Below the pieces are notes generated by a model. That model was not told where the DNA came from. It was given only the letters and a program-made list of their open reading frames with translations, and made no database searches. Both the position numbers and the translations under genes were made by a program. A stretch of DNA of 64,000 bases. It comes from Neptunicoccus cionae (GTDB taxonomy: Bacteria > Pseudomonadota > Alphaproteobacteria > Rhodobacterales > Rhodobacteraceae). This document shows, one piece after another, positions 16,129-24,845 of the stretch (the stretch's first letter is position 1; every line of letters starts with the position of its first letter). Location: contig NZ_BMKA01000002.1 in the NCBI RefSeq assembly GCF_014643735.1, forward strand, positions 496,001 to 560,000. Reading direction: 5' to 3'.

Positions 16129-17988
16129 ATGAAACAAGCTCTCACTGACGCGCTATCCGAGCGCGGTTACGAAACACTTACCCCCGTCCAAACCGCTGTG
16201 ACCGATCCCGAACTGGGTAATTCGGACCTTTTGGTCTCGGCACAAACCGGATCTGGCAAGACGGTGGGCTTTGGGCTCGCACTTGGCCCGACCCTGCTGG
16301 AAGACGATGAATCCTTCGGGCCTGCTGGTAAACCGCTCGCCTTGGTGATCGCCCCGACACGGGAACTTGCCATGCAGGTGATGCGCGAACTGACGTGGCT
16401 TTACGGTAAGGCCAACGCTGTCGTGACCTCTTGTGTGGGTGGCATGGACATGCGCGACGAACGCCGAGCGCTTGGCCGCGGCGCTCATGTGGTAGTGGCC
16501 ACACCGGGGCGTCTGCGCGATCACATCATGCGCGGTTCTATTGACCTGTCCGGCCTGCGCGCTGTGGTGCTGGACGAAGCGGATGAAATGCTGGATCTGG
16601 GCTTTCGCGAAGATCTGGAATTTATCCTCGAAGCGTCCCCTAAATCCCGCCGCACGCTTTTGTTCTCTGCAACCGTTTCCGGCAGCATCGCGAAACTGGC
16701 GAAGACCTATCAGAACGATGCGGTGCGCGTTTCCACCATCGGTGAACGCCAGCAACACTCCGACATCGAATACCACTTGATGAGCGTGGCCAACCGCGAC
16801 GATGAAAAAGCCATCATCAACGTGCTGCGCTACTATGAGTCGCCCGGTGCGCTGGTGTTCTGTAACACCCGTGCCACTGTGAACCGGCTGACCACCCGCC
16901 TGTCCAACCGCGGCTTTTCCGTGGTGTCCCTGTCAGGCGAGCTGTCCCAAAACGAACGAACCCACGCGCTGCAAGCCATGCGTGACGGACGGGCCCGCGT
17001 TTGTGTGGCGACCGATGTTGCAGCACGCGGGATCGACCTGCCAAACCTTGATCTGGTGATCCATGCGGACCTGCCATCCAACAGTGAAACCTTGCTGCAC
17101 CGCTCGGGCAGGACGGGCCGTGCGGGGCGTAAGGGTGTTTCGATCCTGATCGCCAACCCTAAAGCCCTGCGCAAAGCCGCACGTCTGCTGAGCACGGCGA
17201 AACTGACAGCTGAACAAGGCCCCGCCCCTTCAGCCGAAGCCGTAAGCGCGCAGGACGAAGCCCGTATGCTGGCCGATGAGGCTTGGCACACACCGGTTGC
17301 GGAGAAAGAATCTGAAGGTGTCGCCAAACTGCTGGAGCTGCACAGCCCCGAGCAAATCGCAGCGGCCTATCTGCGGCTTTACCGCTCCCGTCAGACTGCG
17401 CCGGAAGAATTGGGCGAGCCGCAACCGTTTGACCCGCGCGATGCCAAAGCTGCCTTCGGGCCTTCGGTCTGGTTTTCTGTGGCGGGTGGCCAGAATGCAG
17501 GCGTCGAAGTGCGCCGCTTCCTGCCCAAACTGTGTAAAGTTGGCGGCATCACCAAAGACGACATCGGCGCAATCCGCGTGCAACACGGCGAAACGCTGGT
17601 GGAAATCCGCAAGGGCAGCGTCGATGGCTTCCTGAAATCTGTCGGACCAAAGATGGAGTTCGACCGGGAGTCTCCGATCACCCAGATCGATGCCCCGAGC
17701 GCTGCGCAACGTGGTCCAAAGCCGAAATTCAAACCAAAAGCGTCTACAGCGCCGGTGGACTGGAACGACGACCCGGCCCCGCGCCGTAAAAAGCCCAAAG
17801 CGCCGACCACCAAAGACAAAGGCAAGCCGAAGTTCAAAAAGCGCGCCCGCCCCGAGGACAGCCGTCCCGAAGGCGTGGTGACGCCGCTGAAAAAGAAGGG
17901 CGGCAAGAACCTTGCACCCGCAGTCGGAAAGGCCAACAGCAAGAAGAACAAGGCGCGGCGCGCGGCCTCGAAGAACCCGTCGAACTAA
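16129..17988 (+). CDS. DEAD-box ATP-dependent RNA helicase with DbpA-type RNA-binding domain
   Basis: A 619-residue RNA helicase. All core motifs are present in order: AQTGSGKT (Walker A, about 38-45), PTRELAMQV, TPGRLRDH, LDEADEML (DEAD), FSATVSG (SAT), ALVFCNTRATV, VATDVAARGIDLP and HRSGRTGRAG. After a linker, residues about 460-540 (VWFSVAGGQNAGVEVRRF ... ETLVEIRKGSV) form the small DbpA RNA-binding fold found in DbpA and DeaD/CsdA. The last 70 residues are a lysine/proline-rich basic tail likely to contact RNA. Members help ribosome assembly and cold adaptation; which of those applies here is not shown. The gene is monocistronic and followed by a strong terminator. Confidence 0.93.
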   Translation: MKQALTDALSERGYETLTPVQTAVTDPELGNSDLLVSAQTGSGKTVGFGLALGPTLLEDDESFGPAGKPLALVIAPTRELAMQVMRELTWLYGKANAVVTSCVGGMDMRDERRALGRGAHVVVATPGRLRDHIMRGSIDLSGLRAVVLDEADEMLDLGFREDLEFILEASPKSRRTLLFSATVSGSIAKLAKTYQNDAVRVSTIGERQQHSDIEYHLMSVANRDDEKAIINVLRYYESPGALVFCNTRATVNRLTTRLSNRGFSVVSLSGELSQNERTHALQAMRDGRARVCVATDVAARGIDLPNLDLVIHADLPSNSETLLHRSGRTGRAGRKGVSILIANPKALRKAARLLSTAKLTAEQGPAPSAEAVSAQDEARMLADEAWHTPVAEKESEGVAKLLELHSPEQIAAAYLRLYRSRQTAPEELGEPQPFDPRDAKAAFGPSVWFSVAGGQNAGVEVRRFLPKLCKVGGITKDDIGAIRVQHGETLVEIRKGSVDGFLKSVGPKMEFDRESPITQIDAPSAAQRGPKPKFKPKASTAPVDWNDDPAPRRKKPKAPTTKDKGKPKFKKRARPEDSRPEGVVTPLKKKGGKNLAPAVGKANSKKNKARRAASKNPSN

Positions 17989-18016
17989 CGTTTTATTAAA
18001 ATCTGCCAGACAAAAA

Positions 18017-18048
18017 AACAGCCGGTGTCCCCAAAGACACCGGCTGTT
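18017..18048. terminator. Bidirectional Rho-independent terminator (helicase / cob operon)
   Basis: A perfect 13-base stem, 18017-18029 pairing with 18036-18048, with a six-base loop. On the minus strand it is followed by a seven-T run, so it ends the cobalamin operon very efficiently in that direction; on the plus strand the T-run is shorter. Confidence 0.92.
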
Positions 18049-18072
18049 AACGTTTTCGCGCGAATACTGCGG

Positions 18073-18864
18073 TCAGGTGTTGTTTGGTTCCACCAGATCA
18101 ACGCCGGTAACAGGACGCAAAACATGGGGTTTTGATGGATCATAAAGCGCTGAATCAACGAACTCATGGCTCTCTGCCAGTGCGGGGCCCACCATAATCA
18201 GCGCGGTGCGGGTAATCTTGGCCTTGCGCACTTTCATGCGAATGTCGGACAGGGTGCCGCGAATAATCTCTTGATCGGGCCAGCCCACACGGTAGCCAAC
18301 AACCACAGGGCAATCCGCGCCGTAATGTGGGACCAACTGCCGTTCAATCTCGCGCATGTTGCGCACGGCCAAATGGATCGCCAACGTGGCACCGGTACGA
18401 CCGAAGTTGTCCAGCGTCTCGCCCTCCGGCATAGAGGTAGACTGCATGGACATACGGGTCAGCACGATGGATTGCGCGATTTCCGGTATGGTCAGTTCCT
18501 GCCCGATGGTCGCAGCCATCGCCGCATAAGCCGGAACGCCGGGGATGATTTCAAACGGAATGTCATCCGCCCGTAGCCGGCGGATCTGCTCGGCAATGGC
18601 ACCATACAGCGACGGATCACCCGAATGGACCCGTGCCACATCCTCGCCCCGCTCATGTGCGGCTTTGATCTCGGCGTGGGTATCGTCCAGCGTCATGGCG
18701 GCTGTGTCCATGACCTTCGCCTCTTCGGGCGCGCAGGCCACCACAGCCTCTGGCACCAGCGAACCTGCATAAAGGCAGACTGGACAGGCTTCGATCCGCG
18801 CCTTGGCTTTGACCGTGATCAGATCCGGATCTCCCGGACCAGCACCAATGAAATAAACTGTCAT
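18073..18864 (-). CDS. cobM: Precorrin-4 C(11)-methyltransferase
   Basis: CobM methylates C11 of precorrin-4 with SAM to give precorrin-5 in cobalamin synthesis. The 263-residue protein has the tetrapyrrole methylase fold: VYFIGAGPGDPDLITVKAKA at the N-terminus, YAGSLVPEAV, and VHSGDPSLYGAIAEQIRRL. The ATG at 18864 is chosen because it begins the conserved domain directly; the frame stays open upstream inside the preceding gene. It is the last gene of the minus-strand cob operon, 22 bases after the CbiG-CobJ stop and 25 bases before the strong terminator. Confidence 0.95.
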   Translation of the reverse strand: MTVYFIGAGPGDPDLITVKAKARIEACPVCLYAGSLVPEAVVACAPEEAKVMDTAAMTLDDTHAEIKAAHERGEDVARVHSGDPSLYGAIAEQIRRLRADDIPFEIIPGVPAYAAMAATIGQELTIPEIAQSIVLTRMSMQSTSMPEGETLDNFGRTGATLAIHLAVRNMREIERQLVPHYGADCPVVVGYRVGWPDQEIIRGTLSDIRMKVRKAKITRTALIMVGPALAESHEFVDSALYDPSKPHVLRPVTGVDLVEPNNT

Positions 18865-18886
18865 ATCGCTTTCCTCTCTGCGCCGC

Positions 18887-20689
18887 TCAGGACGCCAGAT
18901 CTCCATCAATCTTGCGGGCATAACCGCGCGGTGTGTACATGCGCGGCCCCTCGCCCAGTTGTGCCAGCTTGGAATGGCTGGACCCGACCAGAACAACCGT
19001 CAGCATGTCCACTTCATCCACTTCCAATTCGGACAGCTTGCGATAGCGAACGTGTTCTTCGGGCCGCCCGAGGCTTGATGCCAGCATCACAGGCGTATCC
19101 GCTGGGCGGTGTTGCAACAGAATGTCCCGCGCCTCGGCCAGCAGGGTACGGCGACGCATGGAAACAGGGTTGTAAAAGGCGATAACAAAATCCCCTTCCG
19201 CCGCCGCCTTCAACCGCTTCACAATATCTTCGCGCGGGGTCAGCAGATCGGACAGGGAAATAGCGCAGAAATCATGCCCCAAGGGCGCACCAGCGCGGGC
19301 CGCAGCCCCTTGCAACGCACTAACACCAGGGGTGGAAACCACTTCGACACGGTGCGCCGCATCGGACACGCCCATTTCATCAGGACCGCGATCCAGCAGT
19401 TCAAACACCAGCGCGCCCATCGCGTAAATACCGGCGTCACCGGAACAAATCAGCGCAACATTCTTACCTTTGCCCGCCTGTTCCAGCGCATATCGGCAGC
19501 GGTCTTCCTCACCGCCCAGTGGAAAGTCAGAGCGTTCCTTGCCGTGCGCCAAAGCGCCAAGTAGATCGATATAGAGCCCATAACCCACCAGTTCTTCGGC
19601 TTCTGCTACCAGCGCGCTGGCCTCTGGCGTGCGCCAGCTGTGTTGGCCCGGACCAATACCAATGATCGACAGTTTGCCACGCGAACGCCCCGCAAACGCG
19701 GTGATCGGCGTCTCTGCACGCACCAGCGCACAAGTGGCATTCGCGGTTTTTTGCTTTTCAACCGTCAGCACTGCCGCGTCCCCGCCCAATGCCAGCGCCG
19801 CGCCTTCGGACACGCCGTGACAACCGACCTCGTCAAAAACCACCGTCGACGGGCTGGCCAAACGGGGCGTCTGCGTTTCGAGTTCTGCCGACGTGAACAC
19901 GCGGAATGGCACGCCCAAACGGGCGGCTGTTTCGATCATCGCAGGTTCGTCGCCCTTCAGATCAAGCGAACCGACGCAGGCAACCGCCCCCGCTGCAATG
20001 TTGTTGTCCGCCAGCGTTTTTTGCACCAGTTCCCACATCTCGTCCACATCGCAGCCCCGCGCACAGCCAAGTCCCAGCGCAAAGCGTTGCGGATGATAGA
20101 CCAGCCGCGTGCCGTCCCCTTCAGCAGGCGCTTCAGTAGTGGTCAGCGTGACAGCGCCGCCATCCATAGCTTCGATACCCCAGATATTTTCGCCTTCTAC
20201 ACAAACACCCTCACCCGATAGCATCAGGGCCATCGCAGCCTTCGCATCTTGCGGGTTGGACAGGCGCCAGCCAACGGGCGGTTCATCCAAAGCGACCCCC
20301 ATCGCCACATCACCGGCAGTTGTTACAGCAGCATGGGCCGACAGACCCTCTGCAATCTGCCGCGCCAGCCGGTTCGCACCCCGATGCCCACCGAGCAGCG
20401 GGATCACGGTGGATCCGTCATCCGGCACTGCCAACAGGGGCGGTTCCGTTTTCTTGTCGTTCACCACTGGCGCAACGGCCCGCACCAGAATACCGGCAGC
20501 GCAGACACCGACAACAGGCGTCCCGCTGGCAAAAAGCACCCGCACATGATCCAGCGCATTGGCGAAATAGGCATCCGCCTGATCCACGCGCCCTTCGCGC
20601 CCGTGTACCGCAGCACCCAGAATTTCCGCCACACGGCGGGCCGTGGCCTCACCAGAGCGGGACAAACAAACAACTACAGGATTAACCAT
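18887..20689 (-). CDS. cobJ: CbiG-CobJ fusion: cobalt-precorrin-5A hydrolase-like domain plus precorrin-3B C(17)-methyltransferase
   Basis: The 600-residue protein joins two cobalamin enzymes. Residues about 1-330 are CbiG-like: an N-terminal domain (VVVCLSRSGEATARRVAEIL), the middle region with PLLGGHRGANRLA, and a C-terminal CobE-like domain starting at FALGLGCARGCDVDEM. Residues about 337-595 are CobJ (KLSIIGIGPGQHSWRTPEA, VALICSGDAGIYAMG, FVIAFYNPVSMRRR), which methylates C17 and contracts the ring. CbiG opens the delta-lactone of cobalt-precorrin-5A in the cobalt-early pathway; CobE is its remnant in the aerobic pathway. The fusion places both on one chain. The gene sits between cobI and cobM in the operon. 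Confidence 0.93.
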   Translation of the reverse strand: MVNPVVVCLSRSGEATARRVAEILGAAVHGREGRVDQADAYFANALDHVRVLFASGTPVVGVCAAGILVRAVAPVVNDKKTEPPLLAVPDDGSTVIPLLGGHRGANRLARQIAEGLSAHAAVTTAGDVAMGVALDEPPVGWRLSNPQDAKAAMALMLSGEGVCVEGENIWGIEAMDGGAVTLTTTEAPAEGDGTRLVYHPQRFALGLGCARGCDVDEMWELVQKTLADNNIAAGAVACVGSLDLKGDEPAMIETAARLGVPFRVFTSAELETQTPRLASPSTVVFDEVGCHGVSEGAALALGGDAAVLTVEKQKTANATCALVRAETPITAFAGRSRGKLSIIGIGPGQHSWRTPEASALVAEAEELVGYGLYIDLLGALAHGKERSDFPLGGEEDRCRYALEQAGKGKNVALICSGDAGIYAMGALVFELLDRGPDEMGVSDAAHRVEVVSTPGVSALQGAAARAGAPLGHDFCAISLSDLLTPREDIVKRLKAAAEGDFVIAFYNPVSMRRRTLLAEARDILLQHRPADTPVMLASSLGRPEEHVRYRKLSELEVDEVDMLTVVLVGSSHSKLAQLGEGPRMYTPRGYARKIDGDLAS

Positions 20690-20733
20690 CCATCAAACCT
20701 TATTACTGGGCAGACCACAGCCTGCCGTCATTG

Positions 20734-21435
20734 TCACAACCAAGGATCCTCGCCCTTGGTCACTAATATCATCGAGAAATAGGGCGCCGTTTCCGGAGCC
20801 TCTGCCAGTGGCATCGCCTTTTGTTCCGGCAAAGTTGCCCGCTCCACATAACCCGCGTGTTCCATCAGTCCGAGCCGGTTCAGCACGCGCCGGATCTTGG
20901 GCAAATGCCGCCCGACTTTCATCACCGCAACAGCCTGTGCAGCGGCGATCCGTTGCTCCATCGCGGTTTCTTCCATTGGGCCCGGAATGATCGTCAGCAC
21001 CTCATTGCGCGCTGACAGCGGAGACCGCAATGCGGCGGCGCAGGCTGTTACGCTGGTGACACCGGGCACGACTTCGACGTCAAATTCGTCCGACAGGCGG
21101 GAAAACAGATACATGAAAGAGCCGTAGAAAAACGGATCGCCCTCACACAGTACCACCACATTTTTGCCAGCACGCAGGCAGGCCGCCAGATCAGCCGCAC
21201 CAGCGTCATAGGCCGCTTGTGCCGGTTCCCGTTTCACGGACATTGGAATGGAAATGGCTATTTCCTCTGCCCCCTCAGGGATTACACCAGCAGCAATCGC
21301 GCGGGCGAAGCTGGCCCCGCCTTCAAGGCTCGGATAGGCCACAACATCCGCCGCCCCGATCAACCGCGCAGCTTTCAGGGTCATCAGTTCGGGATCCCCC
21401 GGACCGAGCCCGACACCGTAGAGTTTACCGTTCAT
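20734..21435 (-). CDS. cobI: Precorrin-2 C(20)-methyltransferase
   Basis: CobI adds the C20 methyl to precorrin-2, the first committed methylation towards corrin. The 233-residue protein has the methylase start KLYGVGLGPGDPELMTLKA, followed by VVAYPSLEGGASFA and VVLCEGDPFFYGSFMYLF, which carries the conserved GDP-hexaloop. The ATG at 21435 forms an ATGA overlap with the cobL stop, so translation is coupled to cobL. It lies upstream of cbiG-cobJ with a 44-base gap. Confidence 0.95.
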   Translation of the reverse strand: MNGKLYGVGLGPGDPELMTLKAARLIGAADVVAYPSLEGGASFARAIAAGVIPEGAEEIAISIPMSVKREPAQAAYDAGAADLAACLRAGKNVVVLCEGDPFFYGSFMYLFSRLSDEFDVEVVPGVTSVTACAAALRSPLSARNEVLTIIPGPMEETAMEQRIAAAQAVAVMKVGRHLPKIRRVLNRLGLMEHAGYVERATLPEQKAMPLAEAPETAPYFSMILVTKGEDPWL

Positions 21436-22643
21436 CGCTTGATCAGGCTCCACTGCGTCACCGGCATCAAGGGGCGCCAGCCGGTCAGTCCGGTTTCCGG
21501 TCCGCCAATAGGTTCGGCGCGGTTCACGTTCAGTTTGACCAGTTGACCGCCGTATTCCTTGTGTAGCGCCAGCAGCAAGGTTTCGCTTTCCAAGGTCACT
21601 GCATTACACACCAACCGGCCGAGCGGACGCAGCGCGTTCCAGCAGGTTTCGAATGTTTCATGGGACAGCCCCCCGCCGATGAAAATCGCATCAGGCGCTT
21701 TCAAACCGTCAAGCGCTGCGGGAACCGAGCCGTCGATCAACTCCAACCGCGGAGCGCCCAGCGCAGCGGCGTTTTGGGCGGCAAACAAGCGACGATCAGC
21801 GCGGGGTTCTATCCCGACAGCGTGGCTGAACCGTGCCGCCCGCATCCATTCCACAGCGACAGACCCGCAACCGCAGCCCACGTCCCACAGCAAAGCCCCG
21901 CGCATCGGCATCAGTTTGGCCAGCGTCACGGCGCGCACTTCCTGTTTGGTCATGGTGCCATCGTGTTGGAACAGGTCATCCGCCAGCCCCGGTACACGGG
22001 GGATCAGCGCGGCATCGTCCGCAGCAACGCAATCCACCGCCAGCGTATTGAAAGCAGGGACCACATGATCCCAGCTTTCTGCCAGCCCGTCGAACCGTTG
22101 TTCGTCTTTGCCACCCATCGCAGCCAGTACGGTTAATTGCGATTTTCCGTATCCCCGCTGTGTCAGAAAAGTCGCAATTTGCGCTGGCGTTTCCGCACCG
22201 GTCGTCAGGATCAGCAGCCGTTGGTCCGGCTGGATGAAAGCGATCATTTGTTCTACAGGACGCCCGTGCACCGTCAGTGTTTCCACGTCAGGCATAGACC
22301 AGCCCATCCGCGCCGCCGCCAGTTGAAAGGCGCTAAGCTGCGGGTGATAGGTAATCTCGGTCGGTGGGATAGACCGCCCGATCCGTGCACCAACCGAATA
22401 CCACAGCGGATCGCCCGTCGCGAGAACAACAACCCGCTTGCCTTTATAGCTCTGCAACGTGTCAATCAGCGCATCAAAGGGCGAAGGCCATGCAACACGC
22501 GCCGCGGTGATGTTGTCGGACAGGGAATGGTGCCGATCACCGCCGATAATCACTTCCGCAGCTTCCACGACAGCGCGGGCCGTGGGGACAAGCCCGTCGA
22601 GACCATCCTCGCCAATGCCGACAATATGCAACCAAGGTGTCAT
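21432..22643 (-). CDS. cobL: Precorrin-6Y C5,15-methyltransferase (decarboxylating)
   Basis: CobL performs the C5 and C15 methylations and the C12 acetate decarboxylation of precorrin-6Y. The 403-residue chain is the fused form: residues about 1-200 are the CbiE methylase (LHIVGIGEDGLDGLVPTAR, VVVLATGDPLWYSVGARI), and about 210-400 the Rossmann-type CbiT methylase (LLWDVGCGCGSVAVEWMRA, DAIFIGGGLS). Both ends overlap their neighbours as ATGA (cobH upstream, cobI downstream), placing it firmly inside the operon. Confidence 0.96.
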   Translation of the reverse strand: MTPWLHIVGIGEDGLDGLVPTARAVVEAAEVIIGGDRHHSLSDNITAARVAWPSPFDALIDTLQSYKGKRVVVLATGDPLWYSVGARIGRSIPPTEITYHPQLSAFQLAAARMGWSMPDVETLTVHGRPVEQMIAFIQPDQRLLILTTGAETPAQIATFLTQRGYGKSQLTVLAAMGGKDEQRFDGLAESWDHVVPAFNTLAVDCVAADDAALIPRVPGLADDLFQHDGTMTKQEVRAVTLAKLMPMRGALLWDVGCGCGSVAVEWMRAARFSHAVGIEPRADRRLFAAQNAAALGAPRLELIDGSVPAALDGLKAPDAIFIGGGLSHETFETCWNALRPLGRLVCNAVTLESETLLLALHKEYGGQLVKLNVNRAEPIGGPETGLTGWRPLMPVTQWSLIKR

Positions 22644-23305
22644 CGTTTTTCCTCTACCAAGCCAGCTGCGAGCGCATTTACTGCGGAAGACGCAATCGCC
22701 GAACCTCCCTTGCGGCCGCGTAGGGCCACGAAGTCGCAGCCTCTCGGGCGGGCGGCCAGTTCGGCCTTGCTCTCGGCGGCCCCGACAAATCCCACCGGAA
22801 ACCCGAGGATACAGGCGGGTTTGGGCCAGCCTTGATCCAGCAATTCCAGCAAGTGAAATAGCGCGGTCGGGGCGTTACCAATGGCCACAACCGCGCCTTC
22901 AATGTGATCCTGCCACAGCTCTACGGCGGCGGCGGAACGGGTGTTTTCGATGCGCTGTGCCAAATCAGGTACAGTCGGGTCGTTCAGTGTGACAATCACG
23001 TCATTTTCCGCCGGCAGATAGCGCCGGATAATCCCCGCGCCGACCATTTCGCAATCACACAACACTGGCGCGCCAGCCCGCAAGGCATCCCGCCCCGCAG
23101 CGAAAGCGTCAGGTGAAAAGGCCAGACGGTCCGCAATTTCCACCATGCCGCAGGAATGGATCAGGCGGATCACCATCGCTTGCATCTCTTCGGGGAAACG
23201 GTCCAGACTGGCCTCGGCCCGCACCGTGGCGAAGGACTGGGCATAGATCGCGGACGGGGTCCGCTCATAGGGCAGCGGGCGCGGCGGTTTCGCTCCGTTT
23301 CTCAT
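22640..23305 (-). CDS. cobH: Precorrin-8X methylmutase
   Basis: CobH moves the methyl from C11 to C12 of precorrin-8X, giving hydrogenobyrinate. The 221-residue protein includes the catalytic histidine motif RLIHSCGMVEIADRL (His about residue 50) and CDCEMVGAGIIRRYLP. ATILGFPVGFVGAAESK-type sequence near the C-terminus (CILGFPVGFVGAAESK here) is characteristic of the family. The ATG overlaps the cbiX stop as ATGA and the stop overlaps cobL likewise. Confidence 0.96.
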   Translation of the reverse strand: MRNGAKPPRPLPYERTPSAIYAQSFATVRAEASLDRFPEEMQAMVIRLIHSCGMVEIADRLAFSPDAFAAGRDALRAGAPVLCDCEMVGAGIIRRYLPAENDVIVTLNDPTVPDLAQRIENTRSAAAVELWQDHIEGAVVAIGNAPTALFHLLELLDQGWPKPACILGFPVGFVGAAESKAELAARPRGCDFVALRGRKGGSAIASSAVNALAAGLVEEKR

Positions 23306-24531
23306 TTCCGGCGTGCGCTTTCAGGGCCAAGCGGATGTTTCGCATGGGGGTAAACCGGATGCGCGTGATCATGGTGATGGTCGTGGCCATGATCGTGATG
23401 ATGGTGATGCCCGTGATCATGGTCATGATGATGGTGGTGGTCCAGATCCAGACGACACTCGCCCGTGCACCAATCCCCGCATAAACCGCAGTCTGACACA
23501 TTGGACCCCGGCGCCTGGGCGCCTTGCCCTTCTACGTGATGGTGATGGCTTTCCTGAACAGCACCGACTTCAGCCTCGAACCCGATGATCTGCGCACGAT
23601 ATTTGCACAAAACACATGTGGGCGGCGGCACTTCGGACAGGGCGGGATGATCCTCCCCCATTGCGGCGCGGCGCTCTTCGGCAGGGATGACACGGGTGTC
23701 GCCCCCGTCCATCGCCAACACCTGCGTCCGGTACTGGCAAATCCCGCAGTTCGGGATCGGCGTGCTACCAAGCTGTTCCCTCACACGGTCTGCAAAGGTC
23801 TCTAGCACCAGCGGATGATCGTTCAGATACCCCGCTTTAACGAACTGAATATCGGGATATTTCGCAGCGCATTTGTCTGTAAAGCCGTAAATCCGGTCGA
23901 TCAGAATACCTGTGAACAGGAAATACGGAAAGACGATGACCCGCTTGTATCCAAGGCGGCTAACATGATCGAGACAGGGTTCAACCAGCGGGAAGGTCAC
24001 GCCGGAATACCCAACTTCGCACCAGCCAAACCCCATACCTTCCCACAGCATCCGCGCGATTTTGGACACGTTGGAGTTTGCATCTGGATCAGAAGCACCG
24101 CGCCCGATCACCACCAACGCGGTCTCTTCGAGCGGCAGTTCACCGTGTTCCGCATTGGCCGCATCAACAGCTTCCTGCACCCGTGCGCCAGCGGCGGCGA
24201 TCATTTTTGGATCAACCCCAAGCTCGCGCCCGTAAGACACTTCAATCCCGTTTTTCACCGCATAAGTATTGAGAACAGTCGGGATGTCATTCTTAGAGTG
24301 CATCGCCGCAAACAACATACCCGGCACCGCAAGGATGCGGTCACAGCCCGCATCGCGCAGTTTATCCAACCCAACGCGGATCACCGGATTTGCAAACTCA
24401 AGATAGCCGTATTCCACCTGCCAGTCCGGCAGCAATGGGGGCAGTTTTTCCGCCAGCACCGAAAATTCGTCAACCGCAGACTGGCTGCGCGAGCCGTGGC
24501 CGCAGATCATTACACCAATTTTTTGTGTCAT
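23302..24531 (-). CDS. cbiX: CbiX-family sirohydrochlorin cobaltochelatase with Cys motifs and His-rich tail
   Basis: CbiX inserts cobalt into sirohydrochlorin. The 409-residue protein has two chelatase halves: the first with GVMICGHGSRSQSAVDEF (His12) and the second with VVIGRGASDPDANSNVSK (about 140-157). The C-terminal third is unusual: cysteine pairs CGIC (262-265) and CVLC (306-309), then a CGLCGDWCTGEC cluster (348-359), then a His/Asp tract (365-392). Long CbiX of Bacillus megaterium also has a His-rich region and an Fe-S motif, so metal storage or an Fe-S centre is plausible. ATG at 24531 is preferred over a TTG at 24540 that would overlap the upstream stop; both are possible. Confidence 0.93.
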   Translation of the reverse strand: MTQKIGVMICGHGSRSQSAVDEFSVLAEKLPPLLPDWQVEYGYLEFANPVIRVGLDKLRDAGCDRILAVPGMLFAAMHSKNDIPTVLNTYAVKNGIEVSYGRELGVDPKMIAAAGARVQEAVDAANAEHGELPLEETALVVIGRGASDPDANSNVSKIARMLWEGMGFGWCEVGYSGVTFPLVEPCLDHVSRLGYKRVIVFPYFLFTGILIDRIYGFTDKCAAKYPDIQFVKAGYLNDHPLVLETFADRVREQLGSTPIPNCGICQYRTQVLAMDGGDTRVIPAEERRAAMGEDHPALSEVPPPTCVLCKYRAQIIGFEAEVGAVQESHHHHVEGQGAQAPGSNVSDCGLCGDWCTGECRLDLDHHHHHDHDHGHHHHHDHGHDHHHDHAHPVYPHAKHPLGPESARRK

Positions 24532-24536
24532 AGGAT

Positions 24537-24758
24537 TCAAGCCTCTTGCGGGGCTTCGTCAGACTCCGCCTTTTCCGCTTCGGCAACCTTGTTTTTCTTA
24601 CGGCCCTTAAGGATATTCCAGCCCGCAATCGCAACCGCCGCCCCGATCGCGCCTGCAGCGACCCAATGATCATGAGACGCCACTTCGCCCACATGCCCGA
24701 CATGGGCATTCGCCCCTGTTGCGGCCAGAATTGCTGTCAAAAATACCGAAAATCGCAT
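24537..24758 (-). CDS. Small exported/membrane protein heading the cob operon (DUF6732-like)
   Basis: A 73-residue protein with an N-terminal signal (RFSVFLTAILAATGANA), a His-containing segment (HVGHVGEVASHDHW), one membrane helix (VAAGAIGAAVAIAGWNIL) and a charged tail (KGRKKNKVAEAEKAESDE). It resembles small proteins found next to cbiX in Rhodobacteraceae, which I believe carry the DUF6732 label; I could not check this. A GGAAGGGA ribosome site precedes the ATG. As first gene of the cob operon, with histidines facing the periplasm, a part in cobalt handling is a reasonable guess only. Confidence 0.72.
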   Translation of the reverse strand: MRFSVFLTAILAATGANAHVGHVGEVASHDHWVAAGAIGAAVAIAGWNILKGRKKNKVAEAEKAESDEAPQEA

Positions 24759-24845
24759 TGCGGTCCCTTCCTTTTGTCCAACGGAAAGGCCGCCACAGGA
24801 TGTAGCGTTCTAACGATCTCGTTCATTGCCCCCTATTTGGGTCGA

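Noticed and set aside
23340-23460. Repetitive ATG/GTG-rich tract that could be read as a tandem repeat
   Set aside because: It is the coding sequence of the CbiX His/Asp tail (CAC/CAT/GAC codons on the minus strand), not a separate repeat element.
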